Origin: Anaerocolumna sp. MB42-C2
GTDB taxonomy: Bacteria > Bacillota > Clostridia > Lachnospirales > Lachnospiraceae
Direction of reading: 5' to 3'
Assembly: GCF_030913705.1 (NCBI RefSeq)
Contig: NZ_CP133190.1
Span: forward strand, 3,115,501-3,179,500
DNA length: 64,000 nucleotides
Positions 44,496 through 52,796 of this stretch are shown in pieces; position 1 is the first letter of the stretch, and every line of letters begins with the position of its first letter. A program made the translations under genes and the position numbers. The notes beneath the pieces are model-generated. The model saw only the letters and a list, made by a program, of their open reading frames with translations. It ran no database searches and was not told where the DNA came from.

Positions 44496-44548
44496 AATTT
44501 CCTCTGCTATTTCTAATCGATAAAAGTTACCTGCTGTAAGGGGCAGTA

Positions 44549-46690
44549 CTAGCTGCTTCTGGATAAATCAATATAATTATATTTAATATTTAATTCATCC
44601 ATTATATCTTTTTCCCTGTTATGACAAGTAAACATGATTACCTGTCCCTGTCTGCTTTCTGACAGAAAAGCAAGCGCCGCACGGGTTCTCTTATCATCAT
44701 ATAAGGCAAAACAGTCATCTAATAGGATTGGCATATTTCCCTGTCCGTAAACCAGGTCAGATATGGCAATCCGCAGGGCAAAATAAAATTGTTCCACTGT
44801 TCCCGCACTTAATTTATTTAATAATACGTAATTGTCTTTGTAACCTACCTTAATGTTTAATTTTTCATCTATTTTAATATCCAGATATTTATGGTCAGTT
44901 ATTTCGCCGGTCAGATTTGATACCAAAGTGTTTAACTTCTTTCCGAAACTGTCATGAATGTCAATGGATAATTGCTGTATCGTATCTATGGAAAGCTTAA
45001 TTGCTTCCAGTTCCAGATCCGTCTCTTTTTTCTTTTCCTGAAGATTCTTATATAATTCCTGATTTATTAAAAGTGAATCCTCATTGCCCTCTAAGGATAC
45101 CAGTTCCCATTTCAACTTTTCTTTTTTGATTTTTATCGTTTCAAGCTCTTTTGTATTTGCTTCCTGTTCTCTTACAATATCTTGTTTCTGCTTTCGGATA
45201 AATTCCTCCAGCTCATTCATCCTTACATCATCTATTTGATTGCTGAAGATAACATTTTGATCGGTTAGAAACATAATCTTTCTAATATATTCTGTTATCT
45301 CCGATTCCAGACTAACTTTCTTTTTTTTAAGGATTTCTCCCTGTTCTATATACTCCTTTTTCAGCTTTTGCAGATGTTCATATGACATCTCCTGCCTAAG
45401 CGCTTCCTCATACTTTAGTTTTAAGGATTTCTCATTCTCTGCACCGCAGCTATAAAGAATATTCTTTGTTTTCTCTTCATTTATAGTTAAAGCTCTGTTA
45501 TAATCATTATTTTTTATATCCATAACCTTTTGCATTTTATGAATGCGTCCGGTAAATAACAGATATAAAAGAATGGCTATAAGTAAAAGTGCAGCACTAA
45601 GGCCCATTAGAAGATTATTTTTTCCTATAAAGATAAGAGAACCTGAGGCTCCTATTAATCCCGGTAAACATGCTATACCGATTCTGCTTTTTTTAACTTG
45701 ATTCAGCTCAGCTTCACTTTCTCTGTAATAAGTGGATTTCTCCTCCTCCAGAATTTTATTATCATATTTAAGAGAATCCAATTCATTAATACTATCCTTT
45801 AAAACTACCGAACGCTCCTCCCTGTATTCCTGTAGCCGCGCCTCTATGGAGTTTACTTTTTCTTCCAGAAGTTTTGTTTCCTGATTTATCTCTTTTAGAC
45901 TATTATATTTTTCCTTAAACGTGGGGTGCTGCTCCAAATAAACCTGGTATTCCTTAATAGAAGAGAAATTTTTATATAGTTCATTATTTTGCGGATTATT
46001 CTGTTTCTGTATAAGTACTTTCTCCTGCTCCCCTGTTTCTTTTAATTGTAGTGTTAATTTATCCGCTAATGCCTCTTTTTTAAGTCCCTCTTCGATTTCT
46101 TTTTCCAAAGCGGCAATTTTACTGTTTAATTGTCTGGATTCCAGTTCTTTTCTTTTGTCCTGTAAATAATTCAATGCTTTTGCTACATCAACTTCATTGC
46201 TTTTTGAAAGAGATAAATTGGTAATGTAATTTCTTACCTCTTCTACTAAATCCTGGTCTGTTCTGGACTTTAACTGTTCTATACTTATGGTGCCCCGGTA
46301 ACCGGTTTCTGTTAGCCCGCCATAAAGACCGATCAGTTCCTCAGGGCTTAATTGCAGCTCCCTGCCGGTATCTAAATCGATTACACTGTTATTCCTGCTG
46401 CTTTTTTCAAAGTTACGAATAATTCTTATGTTTTTACCGGAGGTTTTAAGGTCAAGACTACCATTATAAGAACCCGTATTATCCCATGGCTGAAATTTAT
46501 CATAGATATCATCTTTGGAAGCCCTGCCTCTTTGTTTTTCTATACCAAACAGCATTCCCTTTACAAAAGAATGTATGGTAGATTTACCTGCTTCATTTTC
46601 ACCATAAATAAGATTGATACCATCTTTTAAACTAAGCGATTTATTATGAAATTTACCGAAATCATTCAGCCGTAATTCTCTTAACTGCAA
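44549..46690 (-). CDS. YhaN/SbcC-like AAA ATPase with coiled coil
   Basis: The 713-residue protein starts with an SMC/Rad50-type nucleotide-binding half (LNDFGKFHNKSLSL; Walker A YGENEAGKST, about 30-39), continues as a long coiled coil broken near residues 345-380 by a hydrophobic segment that looks like two membrane helices, and ends with the second ATPase half (LSAGTVEQFYFALRIA; Walker B MPILLDDCFALYDD). It pairs with the nuclease gene upstream, as YhaN with YhaO. A role in DNA end processing or repair is likely. The central membrane segments are shared by some YhaN proteins. Confidence 0.88.
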   Translation of the reverse strand: MQLRELRLNDFGKFHNKSLSLKDGINLIYGENEAGKSTIHSFVKGMLFGIEKQRGRASKDDIYDKFQPWDNTGSYNGSLDLKTSGKNIRIIRNFEKSSRNNSVIDLDTGRELQLSPEELIGLYGGLTETGYRGTISIEQLKSRTDQDLVEEVRNYITNLSLSKSNEVDVAKALNYLQDKRKELESRQLNSKIAALEKEIEEGLKKEALADKLTLQLKETGEQEKVLIQKQNNPQNNELYKNFSSIKEYQVYLEQHPTFKEKYNSLKEINQETKLLEEKVNSIEARLQEYREERSVVLKDSINELDSLKYDNKILEEEKSTYYRESEAELNQVKKSRIGIACLPGLIGASGSLIFIGKNNLLMGLSAALLLIAILLYLLFTGRIHKMQKVMDIKNNDYNRALTINEEKTKNILYSCGAENEKSLKLKYEEALRQEMSYEHLQKLKKEYIEQGEILKKKKVSLESEITEYIRKIMFLTDQNVIFSNQIDDVRMNELEEFIRKQKQDIVREQEANTKELETIKIKKEKLKWELVSLEGNEDSLLINQELYKNLQEKKKETDLELEAIKLSIDTIQQLSIDIHDSFGKKLNTLVSNLTGEITDHKYLDIKIDEKLNIKVGYKDNYVLLNKLSAGTVEQFYFALRIAISDLVYGQGNMPILLDDCFALYDDKRTRAALAFLSESRQGQVIMFTCHNREKDIMDELNIKYNYIDLSRSS

Positions 46691-46705
46691 CTACTTCATC
46701 TCCCA

Positions 46706-47776
46706 TTACTTGTAATTTTTGGCTCCAAGAAGAGCTTCTATTCCATAATATAAAGCTTTCTTCCCCACCTCATCCTGTCTTGTCCGCTCTTTAATACCCT
46801 GTATATAGAAACCGATTATATTATCCTGATTGGCCTGTAATAATGCTTCAAAATCGTAATCCGGTACCGTATCATCAATAACTTCAATTATATTACCTAA
46901 TCTTATAAAATCCTCTTCCTGGAATATAATATCCGTATCCCGAATTCCGGTAAACCGAAGAAGATATATATTGTTACTGCCATTTTCCCTGATTTTGTCT
47001 TGAACCAGGTCTATAAGTGCTCCGTTTGTTATGCCTGGATGAATATTGAACTCCAATTTCTTATACTCTCTTATGGAAGATGGGATAAATTGTATGGAGA
47101 TTTTAGAAGTTTCATACTCCTTGTTAATTTCTCCAAGGATATAACCCCTCTCTCCTGTCTCGGTTTTATCAAGCGGTTCCAGCGAACCGGCATAAGCCAT
47201 TCTATCATTGAATATCTGCGGTTTATGGATATGTCCTAAAGCAATATAATCAAATCCACTGCTTTGCAGGGCCTTTTTATCCATGGGGATATCTTTCTCA
47301 TTCCCCCCATGGGCTAAAAGAATATTAATTCTTTCTTCACACCCGGGACGTGCCATATCATATAATGGTTCTGTGATAAACCTACTGTGGTAGCTGAGTC
47401 CATAAACTTCTGTATTAATCTCTTCAAGATATATACTGTCTAAGGAAGCTTCCGTAAGCATGTGTACCCGCTTTCCCCATTCAAATCCGGTATAATTGGA
47501 TCTGCCGCTGATGTAATCATGATTTCCGGCAATAAACACTACCTGTGTCCTGTTTAATTTATCAAATTGATAGCTTATCTCTTTTAATTCCCGAATTAAA
47601 GGCTGTCTATGAAATAAATCACCTGCAATTAATAACAGCTCTATCTCTTGTTCATTACATATATCAATAATCTTATGAAAACTTTGAAGTATTTCTTTCT
47701 CCCGTTCGGCTCCCCAGGGATATGCAGCATCCGGCTTAGCACCAATATGCAGATCTGCAATATGAATAAATTTCAT
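46706..47776 (-). CDS. YhaO/SbcD-like DNA repair metallophosphoesterase
   Basis: The 356-residue protein is a calcineurin-type phosphoesterase: FIHIADLHIGAK (metal-binding Asp and His), LLIAGDLFHR, FIAGNHDY and LLAHGG-GHIHKPQ motifs. YhaO-like proteins act as exonucleases with a YhaN-like ATPase, which follows after 15 bp. ATG at 47776 has GGGAGG 7 nt upstream; the frame extends to 47806 without support. Confidence 0.9.
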   Translation of the reverse strand: MKFIHIADLHIGAKPDAAYPWGAEREKEILQSFHKIIDICNEQEIELLLIAGDLFHRQPLIRELKEISYQFDKLNRTQVVFIAGNHDYISGRSNYTGFEWGKRVHMLTEASLDSIYLEEINTEVYGLSYHSRFITEPLYDMARPGCEERINILLAHGGNEKDIPMDKKALQSSGFDYIALGHIHKPQIFNDRMAYAGSLEPLDKTETGERGYILGEINKEYETSKISIQFIPSSIREYKKLEFNIHPGITNGALIDLVQDKIRENGSNNIYLLRFTGIRDTDIIFQEEDFIRLGNIIEVIDDTVPDYDFEALLQANQDNIIGFYIQGIKERTRQDEVGKKALYYGIEALLGAKNYK

Positions 47777-47973
47777 TCCGTTACCTCCCTTGGTAATATT
47801 ATCCATTTTATAGCTATTTTTATTATGTCTACTATATCACAAAAAACCCCAATATTCTATTAATGTTCTATTAAAAAATTATCACAAACCTTAAGATTTA
47901 GTGTCTATATAAATTTACACATAATAAATTATAATGGTTCCCTTAATTAAAACAAACTATATAATGCAATTTA

Positions 47974-48002
47974 TTGTATTTTTCTTCAATTTGTGGTATA
48001 AT
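47974..48002 (+). promoter_or_regulatory. Promoter of the bacterial PH-domain gene
   Basis: TTGTAT (47974-47979) and TATAAT (47997-48002) are separated by 17 bp, with TGG before the -10. The transcript would start near 48009 and carry the whole family-A repeat in its 5' leader. The rest of the gap from 47777 to 47973 is AT-rich and shows nothing else. Confidence 0.6.
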
Positions 48003-48015
48003 TCATATTAGATTT

Positions 48016-48164
48016 TAAGTAATTGCGAAACAAGATTATGGCATTTATATACTATATAATTAATACAATTTCATGACCGAATCTAGCTTATATGCAACTG
48101 AAGCCATGAAACCCGTATAATTGTTTGGCTAATCAGAAAACTATATACTTTCGCTATTACTTAT
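48016..48164. repeat. Palindromic repeat family A, copy A2
   Basis: TAAGTAATTGCGAAA at the left is repeated inverted at the right end (48148-48164) with one mismatch. Its reverse complement aligns along its whole length with copy A1, including GGCTTCAGTTGC, a GATTC word and the ATTGTAT/ATAAAT right part. It lies between the promoter and the start codon of the PH-domain gene, so it is probably transcribed as a structured leader. Confidence 0.75.
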
Positions 48165-48192
48165 AATAAAATTTACTAAGGGGGATATATCA

Positions 48193-48645
48193 ATGGCTTT
48201 TGGTATGAAGAATATTTTACAGGGTGGATTTGCTGCAAATTACAGCGAAGCTCCCATCGCTGAATTAGAAAAAGAGTATAATCAATACTTAATGGACGGC
48301 GAAAAAATTACTATGGGATTTAAATTAGTAAGGGATGCCCTTATTTTTACCGACAAACGAATTATCATGACAGATAAACAGGGTGCTACAGGCACTAAAA
48401 TGAAAGTTACCTCTATTAACCTTTTATCAATCGTAAATGTTTCCATGGAGACATCCGGTTTCGGTTTTGATGACAGTGAATTAACGTTTACCTATATCAG
48501 CTCACCGGAATTAAAAGGCCATCATGTAGAATATGCGGCACACAAACTTGAATTTCCTAAGAAATTTAATGTTCAGGGCCTTTATAAAATCCTACAGGAA
48601 CTGTCCTATGAAAATTATTTAAGAATTAATAATATTACAGAATAA
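48193..48645 (+). CDS. Bacterial PH-domain protein (YvbH/bPH_1 type)
   Basis: The 150-residue soluble protein matches the bacterial pleckstrin-homology family: EKITMGFKLVRDALIFTDKRIIMTDKQG, then the MKVTSINLLSIVNVSMET strands. The function of these proteins is unknown. AAGGGGG lies about 8 nt ahead of the ATG. It has its own promoter, a 5' leader with repeat A2 and a terminator, so it forms a single-gene unit. Confidence 0.88.
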   Translation: MAFGMKNILQGGFAANYSEAPIAELEKEYNQYLMDGEKITMGFKLVRDALIFTDKRIIMTDKQGATGTKMKVTSINLLSIVNVSMETSGFGFDDSELTFTYISSPELKGHHVEYAAHKLEFPKKFNVQGLYKILQELSYENYLRINNITE

Positions 48646-48743
48646 AATTATAAATATCATCGTATATTGATTTAAAATAGTTGCCGCTTGCAAAACTTGC
48701 AAATTATTATTAGCGGCACATGTTATTCCGTTTTAAATTACAT

Positions 48744-48790
48744 AAAAACAGGGAATCTGATATAAAACAGGCTCCCTGTTTTATATTTTT
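48744..48790 (+). terminator. Terminator after the PH-domain gene
   Basis: AAAACAGGGA (48745-48754) pairs with TCCCTGTTTT (48773-48782), followed by TATATTTTT. A further weak hairpin (GCCGCT/AGCGGC, 48684-48717) lies between the stop codon and this stem. Confidence 0.78.
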
Positions 48791-48811
48791 ATTAGAGCAG
48801 GAGGTTTATAA

Positions 48812-49177
48812 ATGGTTATAAAAGTGTTATCACCTGTTTTTTCCGTCTGTAAAATACCGGACTTATCCATGGTTAACATGAGGGATGATTATGTTTTTAT
48901 CGGAAAAACAGAGGAAGAACTCTCTCTGGTTTGTGATACAAACTATATTCCAAGCAACTATACGGACCGGGAAGATAATTGGAGAGTATTTAAAATTCAG
49001 GGACAGTTAGATTTTTCACTAATTGGTATACTATCTAAAATTACAAAAATACTGGCAGATAACAAAATAGGTGTTTTTGCAGTTTCAACGTATAATACCG
49101 ATTATATTCTGGTTAAAGAAGAAAATCTGTCTTTGGCAACAAAGTCCCTGGCTGAAGCAGGTTATGGAATTGTATAG
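48812..49177 (+). CDS. ACT-domain protein
   Basis: The 121-residue protein belongs to the small stand-alone ACT group resembling the C-terminal regulatory part of aspartate kinase: VIKVLSPVFSVCKIPDLS in the first half, then FKIQGQLDFSLIGILSKITKIL-(x)-IGVFAVSTYNTDYILVKEENL. ACT domains bind amino acids or other small ligands. The next gene starts 33 bp downstream on the same strand, so the pair may work together. Ligand unknown. Confidence 0.82.
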   Translation: MVIKVLSPVFSVCKIPDLSMVNMRDDYVFIGKTEEELSLVCDTNYIPSNYTDREDNWRVFKIQGQLDFSLIGILSKITKILADNKIGVFAVSTYNTDYILVKEENLSLATKSLAEAGYGIV

Positions 49178-49210
49178 CTAATTGCACACTAAACGGCAGA
49201 AAGGAGATTT

Positions 49211-49942
49211 ATGTTGGAAGATAAAATCAAAGTTGGTATTATTGGGGATTTTGACGAAAAACGGCTATCTCATTTAGCTACGAATGAGGCGTTGTATCAT
49301 TGTTCGGAAAAACTTTCTATAAATATAGCGTTAGACTGGCTCCCTACAAAAAGTCTTGAAAATTTAAACGAGGAAATCATGTCAGGGTTTGATGCTTTCT
49401 GGTGTTCTCCCGGAAGCCCTTATATAAGTTATACCGGGGCTATTAAGGGAATCCAGTTTGCCAGGGAGAATAATTATCCTTTTATCGGTACTTGCGGAGG
49501 TTTTCAACATGCAGTAATGGAATACGCCCAAAATGTATTAGGTTTAACAGAAGTATTTCACGCAGAATATAATCCGGATGCCTCCTCTTTCTTTATTGCT
49601 CCCCTCTCCTGTTCCCTTGTTGGAGAAACAAAAAAGATATATCTTAAAAAGGAATCCGTGATACACGAGATTTATAATAATGATGAAACCGTGGAGCGCT
49701 ATAATTGCAGTTTTGGCCTGAATCCCTCCTGCCAAACTACTTTTGATATAAGCGGATTTCATGTGTCCGGTACGGATGAAAACGGGGAAGTCAGAATATT
49801 TGAATTACCTGAAAAACGTTTTTATATTGCAACGCTTTTCCAACCTCAGTTAAGTTCAACAAAAGAGAATCCTCATGTATTAATACTTGAATTTTTACTG
49901 GCAGCAAAGAAATTCCACCAGGAACGTAAGCTTAAACTATAA
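49211..49942 (+). CDS. Class I glutamine-amidotransferase-like protein (CTP synthase C-terminal type)
   Basis: The 243-residue protein resembles the stand-alone CTP-synthase-like glutaminase family: KVGIIGDFDEKRLSHLATNEAL at the start, WCSPGSPY, and GTCGGFQHAV with the nucleophile Cys. The catalytic His-x-Glu of true amidotransferases is not evident at the C-terminus, where LFQPQLSS stands in the usual 'HPE' position. It may therefore lack glutaminase activity and act as a lyase, hydrolase or binding protein. AGGAG precedes the ATG. Confidence 0.8.
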   Translation: MLEDKIKVGIIGDFDEKRLSHLATNEALYHCSEKLSINIALDWLPTKSLENLNEEIMSGFDAFWCSPGSPYISYTGAIKGIQFARENNYPFIGTCGGFQHAVMEYAQNVLGLTEVFHAEYNPDASSFFIAPLSCSLVGETKKIYLKKESVIHEIYNNDETVERYNCSFGLNPSCQTTFDISGFHVSGTDENGEVRIFELPEKRFYIATLFQPQLSSTKENPHVLILEFLLAAKKFHQERKLKL

Positions 49943-50100
49943 TTCTCCAACCTTAGGTAAGACATTCAGAAACATGCTGGAAAGTCAGCAGACCGGTCTT
50001 TCATATTATCTTTATACTGCTGCGCAAATGTATGCTGACAAATCTTCTAAATACCTGCAGAATTAATCTGTCCCGGTAAATACTAACTTAATCATATTAT

Positions 50101-50185
50101 GAATTACCATACAATTAAAACTTTATTTAATTTCTGTTGTTTTTAACAAAATCAGTAATAAAGTTGTTTTAATTGTATGGTATTC
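50101..50185. repeat. Near-perfect 20-bp inverted repeat after the amidase gene
   Basis: GAATTACCATACAATTAAAAC (50101-50121) and GTTTTAATTGTATGGTATTC (50166-50185) form a stem with a single bulged base around 44 bp. It lies 7 bp past the amidase stop codon but has no T-run. The rest of the gap after the amidotransferase-like gene (49943-50100) shows nothing convincing. Confidence 0.65.
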
Positions 50186-50192
50186 TTTACCT

Positions 50193-51077
50193 TTATGACA
50201 ATGCTTCTATGGTACCGGACCCGACGTGAAAGCCGTCTTTTGCGCCGTCCTGGTTCCACCCTCGTTTTTCCCAATAGATTAATACGGCAATTCTGGTTCT
50301 GCTGCCATAGATACCATCTACGGCAAGGGGTATAAAACTATCTCCCTCCAATACGTCATTCAGATTTTTCTGAAGCCATTTAATATCTTCTTCGGATGAA
50401 TTTCTGTTGATTGCTTTCGGCATAATAGTCTCCTCCACATATTTGATACCTGTGAACTCACAGATTCCCATACAGATTTCTCTGGCAGCCTCCCTCCAGA
50501 AAACCTGGCTTGCCATTAATTCAGTAGCTTCCCGAAGATTTGTCATAAATGCTAATTCAACTAAGATTGCACCCTTAACTCCCAACTTGTTGCAGTTGCA
50601 CATAGCCAGAGATTGTTTCAATACCCCTCTGTTTTTCTGTTTCGTTCCCTTTATCAGATGTTTTAACACCGTTGAGGCAAGTGCTTCAGAGTTATTATTA
50701 TATTTATCATGTATATAAATACCTACCCCCTCTGCCGAATTAAAAGCGGAGCCATCTCCACTGGCGTCAAAATGAATACATACGGAGTAGTCACACTGAT
50801 TATTTCGTATCACACTCTGTCTCTCGGATAAGGGAGTATCCTTGTCATCATAGGAATTAGCATCATTAAACCCGGTCTTTACGGTTTGAATACCGCATCG
50901 AACTAATTCTTTTACCAAAAGAAAAGCAACGCCGGTATTCGCCGTATGCTCCCTGATACTTTCCCCTTTTTTTACATCTATTTTACCGTCATGTTCAAAA
51001 TCTATATCAACCGGCATAGGCGGCGTCCGTTTTCCTTCCGTTTTACTGCCATGCCCTGCATCAACTGCTATTCTCAT
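50193..51077 (-). CDS. N-acetylmuramoyl-L-alanine amidase (Amidase_3)
   Basis: The 294-residue protein has an Amidase_3 domain (about 1-205) with zinc ligands in IAVDAGHG, Glu in KKGESIREH and His in CIHFDASGDG, and the catalytic Glu in LVELAFMTN. A C-terminal peptidoglycan-binding-like segment follows (KWLQKNLNDVL...VDGIYGSRTR). There is no signal peptide, as in CwlC-type enzymes that lyse the mother cell after sporulation. ATG at 51077 has GGGAG 7 nt upstream. Confidence 0.9.
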   Translation of the reverse strand: MRIAVDAGHGSKTEGKRTPPMPVDIDFEHDGKIDVKKGESIREHTANTGVAFLLVKELVRCGIQTVKTGFNDANSYDDKDTPLSERQSVIRNNQCDYSVCIHFDASGDGSAFNSAEGVGIYIHDKYNNNSEALASTVLKHLIKGTKQKNRGVLKQSLAMCNCNKLGVKGAILVELAFMTNLREATELMASQVFWREAAREICMGICEFTGIKYVEETIMPKAINRNSSEEDIKWLQKNLNDVLEGDSFIPLAVDGIYGSRTRIAVLIYWEKRGWNQDGAKDGFHVGSGTIEALS

Positions 51078-51098
51078 AAAAATGCTCCCTTTTATAAG

Positions 51099-51133
51099 AA
51101 AAAAGCAAATCAATGTTCCCGATTTGCTTTTTC
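51099..51133. terminator. Terminator at the end of the iol operon
   Basis: AAAAAAGCAAATC (51099-51111) and GATTTGCTTTTTC (51121-51133) form a 12-bp stem with a 9-nt loop and U-tracts in both orientations. On the minus strand it lies 87 nt after the iolA stop codon and 22 nt before the amidase start. Confidence 0.8.
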
Positions 51134-51219
51134 ATAATTTATTTTCAACCAAATAATTTCATAGTATAAATATTTTCTTTTCATAATTGTTCTTTTTACT
51201 ATATATATTAAGCAGCCTA

Positions 51220-52722
51220 TTAAATGGTGCCATCCCAGGTATTTACTTTCGTATTTTTCTTTTCATCTTCGTCAAACCATCTGGTAGTTACACATTTACT
51301 TTCTGTATAGAACTTAATACCGTCTTTTCCAAGGCAGTGAAGATCTCCGAAGAAAGAATCTTTATGTCCGGAAAAAGGAAATACACCTACCGGTACGGGA
51401 ATCCCAACATTAACACCTACCATGCCGCCATGGGTTCTGGAAGTGAATTCTCTTGCAAAATAACCGTTCTGAGTATAAATAACAGAACCATTGGCAAATG
51501 GATTGCGGTTCATTACAGCCAGGCCTTCCTCAAAATCTTTAACTCTTTTAATACATAATACCGGTCCGAAGATTTCTGTAGTACCGATTGCCATTTCTTC
51601 CGTTACATGATCGAAAATTGTTGGTCCTAAATAATAGCCGTTTTCAAAATTTTCCACCGTAACATTTCTTCCGTCTAAAACTAATTCAGCACCTTCGTCA
51701 ATTCCTTTTTGTATCCAGTTTAAAATGCTCTCTTTATGTTTTGTATTAATAACAGGGCCTAACGTTGAAGCCTTATCATAAGCAGGTCCTACCTTTAATC
51801 CCTTAGCCAGTTCAACCAGTTTCGCTGCCAGTGCATCTGCAATTTCTTCTTCAGCTACGACCACCGGCAAAGCCATACAGCGTTCCCCTGCACAGCCAAA
51901 TGCAGAATTGATAATGCCTGCTGCCGTACGGTCAATTGGTGCGTCCTTCATTACCAGCGCATGGTTTTTGGCTTCACATAAAGCCTGGACTCTCTTACCG
52001 TGTGCTGCCGCTACGGAATATATATGTTTTCCGACTGCTGTAGTTCCTACGAAAGAAATTCCTTTAATGTCCGGATGGGTTAAGAAAATCTCTGCTTCCT
52101 TACGGCTGCAGGTTATAATATTTAAGACTCCGTCAGGAAGACCTGCTTCTTTATATAATTCCGCGAATCTAAGTGCAGTCCTCGGTGTGGAACTGGATAC
52201 CTTTAATACAATAGCATTACCGGCTGCCACACACATCGGAGTCATCCATCCCATCGGAATCATGGCAGGAAAATTAAAAGGTACAATTCCTGCAAAAACA
52301 CCTACGGATTCCCTGTATAAAACCGTATCAAAACCGGAAGAAGCATTCATTAAGGATTCGCCCATAATAAGACTTGGTGCGGAGCAGGCAAGTTCTGTTC
52401 CCTCTTTAGCTTTTAATACGTCACCCATAGCCTCATCCCATACTTTTCCGTGTTCCTGGGCAACCAAATACGTTAATTCATCCATATGTTCTTCGATTAA
52501 TTGTCGTAATTTATAGAGAACCTGAACTCTTTTTATGATAGGAACCTTGGACCAGCTCTCATATGCCTTTTTTGCAATACCTATGACTTTTTCTACTTCA
52601 TTTGAAGTACAGTTCGGTACCAGCGCCGTAACTTCCCCTGTACTTGGATTATATACTTCATTATATTTATCTGTTTCTGATGTTATATACCGTCCGTCGG
52701 CAAAATAGCTTAATTTTTCCAT
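51220..52722 (-). CDS. iolA: Methylmalonate-semialdehyde dehydrogenase (CoA-acylating), IolA
   Basis: IolA converts malonic semialdehyde to acetyl-CoA and CO2 with NAD and CoA, the last step of inositol breakdown. The 500-residue aldehyde dehydrogenase has FAGIVPFNFPAMIPMGWMTP, KVSSSTPRTA, GTTAVGKHIY and the catalytic Cys in GCAGERCMA, the last being typical of the MMSDH subgroup. It is the final gene of the operon, 74 bp after iolE. Confidence 0.95.
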   Translation of the reverse strand: MEKLSYFADGRYITSETDKYNEVYNPSTGEVTALVPNCTSNEVEKVIGIAKKAYESWSKVPIIKRVQVLYKLRQLIEEHMDELTYLVAQEHGKVWDEAMGDVLKAKEGTELACSAPSLIMGESLMNASSGFDTVLYRESVGVFAGIVPFNFPAMIPMGWMTPMCVAAGNAIVLKVSSSTPRTALRFAELYKEAGLPDGVLNIITCSRKEAEIFLTHPDIKGISFVGTTAVGKHIYSVAAAHGKRVQALCEAKNHALVMKDAPIDRTAAGIINSAFGCAGERCMALPVVVAEEEIADALAAKLVELAKGLKVGPAYDKASTLGPVINTKHKESILNWIQKGIDEGAELVLDGRNVTVENFENGYYLGPTIFDHVTEEMAIGTTEIFGPVLCIKRVKDFEEGLAVMNRNPFANGSVIYTQNGYFAREFTSRTHGGMVGVNVGIPVPVGVFPFSGHKDSFFGDLHCLGKDGIKFYTESKCVTTRWFDEDEKKNTKVNTWDGTI

Positions 52723-52796
52723 GTTATACCATACCTTTCTATGCTGTTAACCGTACAGGTAATTACAAAACTATCTGGCGTTAACTGTTAAGTCTG

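Noticed and set aside
49974-50066. 30-codon frame after the amidotransferase-like gene
   Set aside because: It has a protein-like composition (LESQQTGLSYYLYTAAQMY) but no ribosome site and no recognisable family. It may be a gene remnant, but the evidence is too thin.
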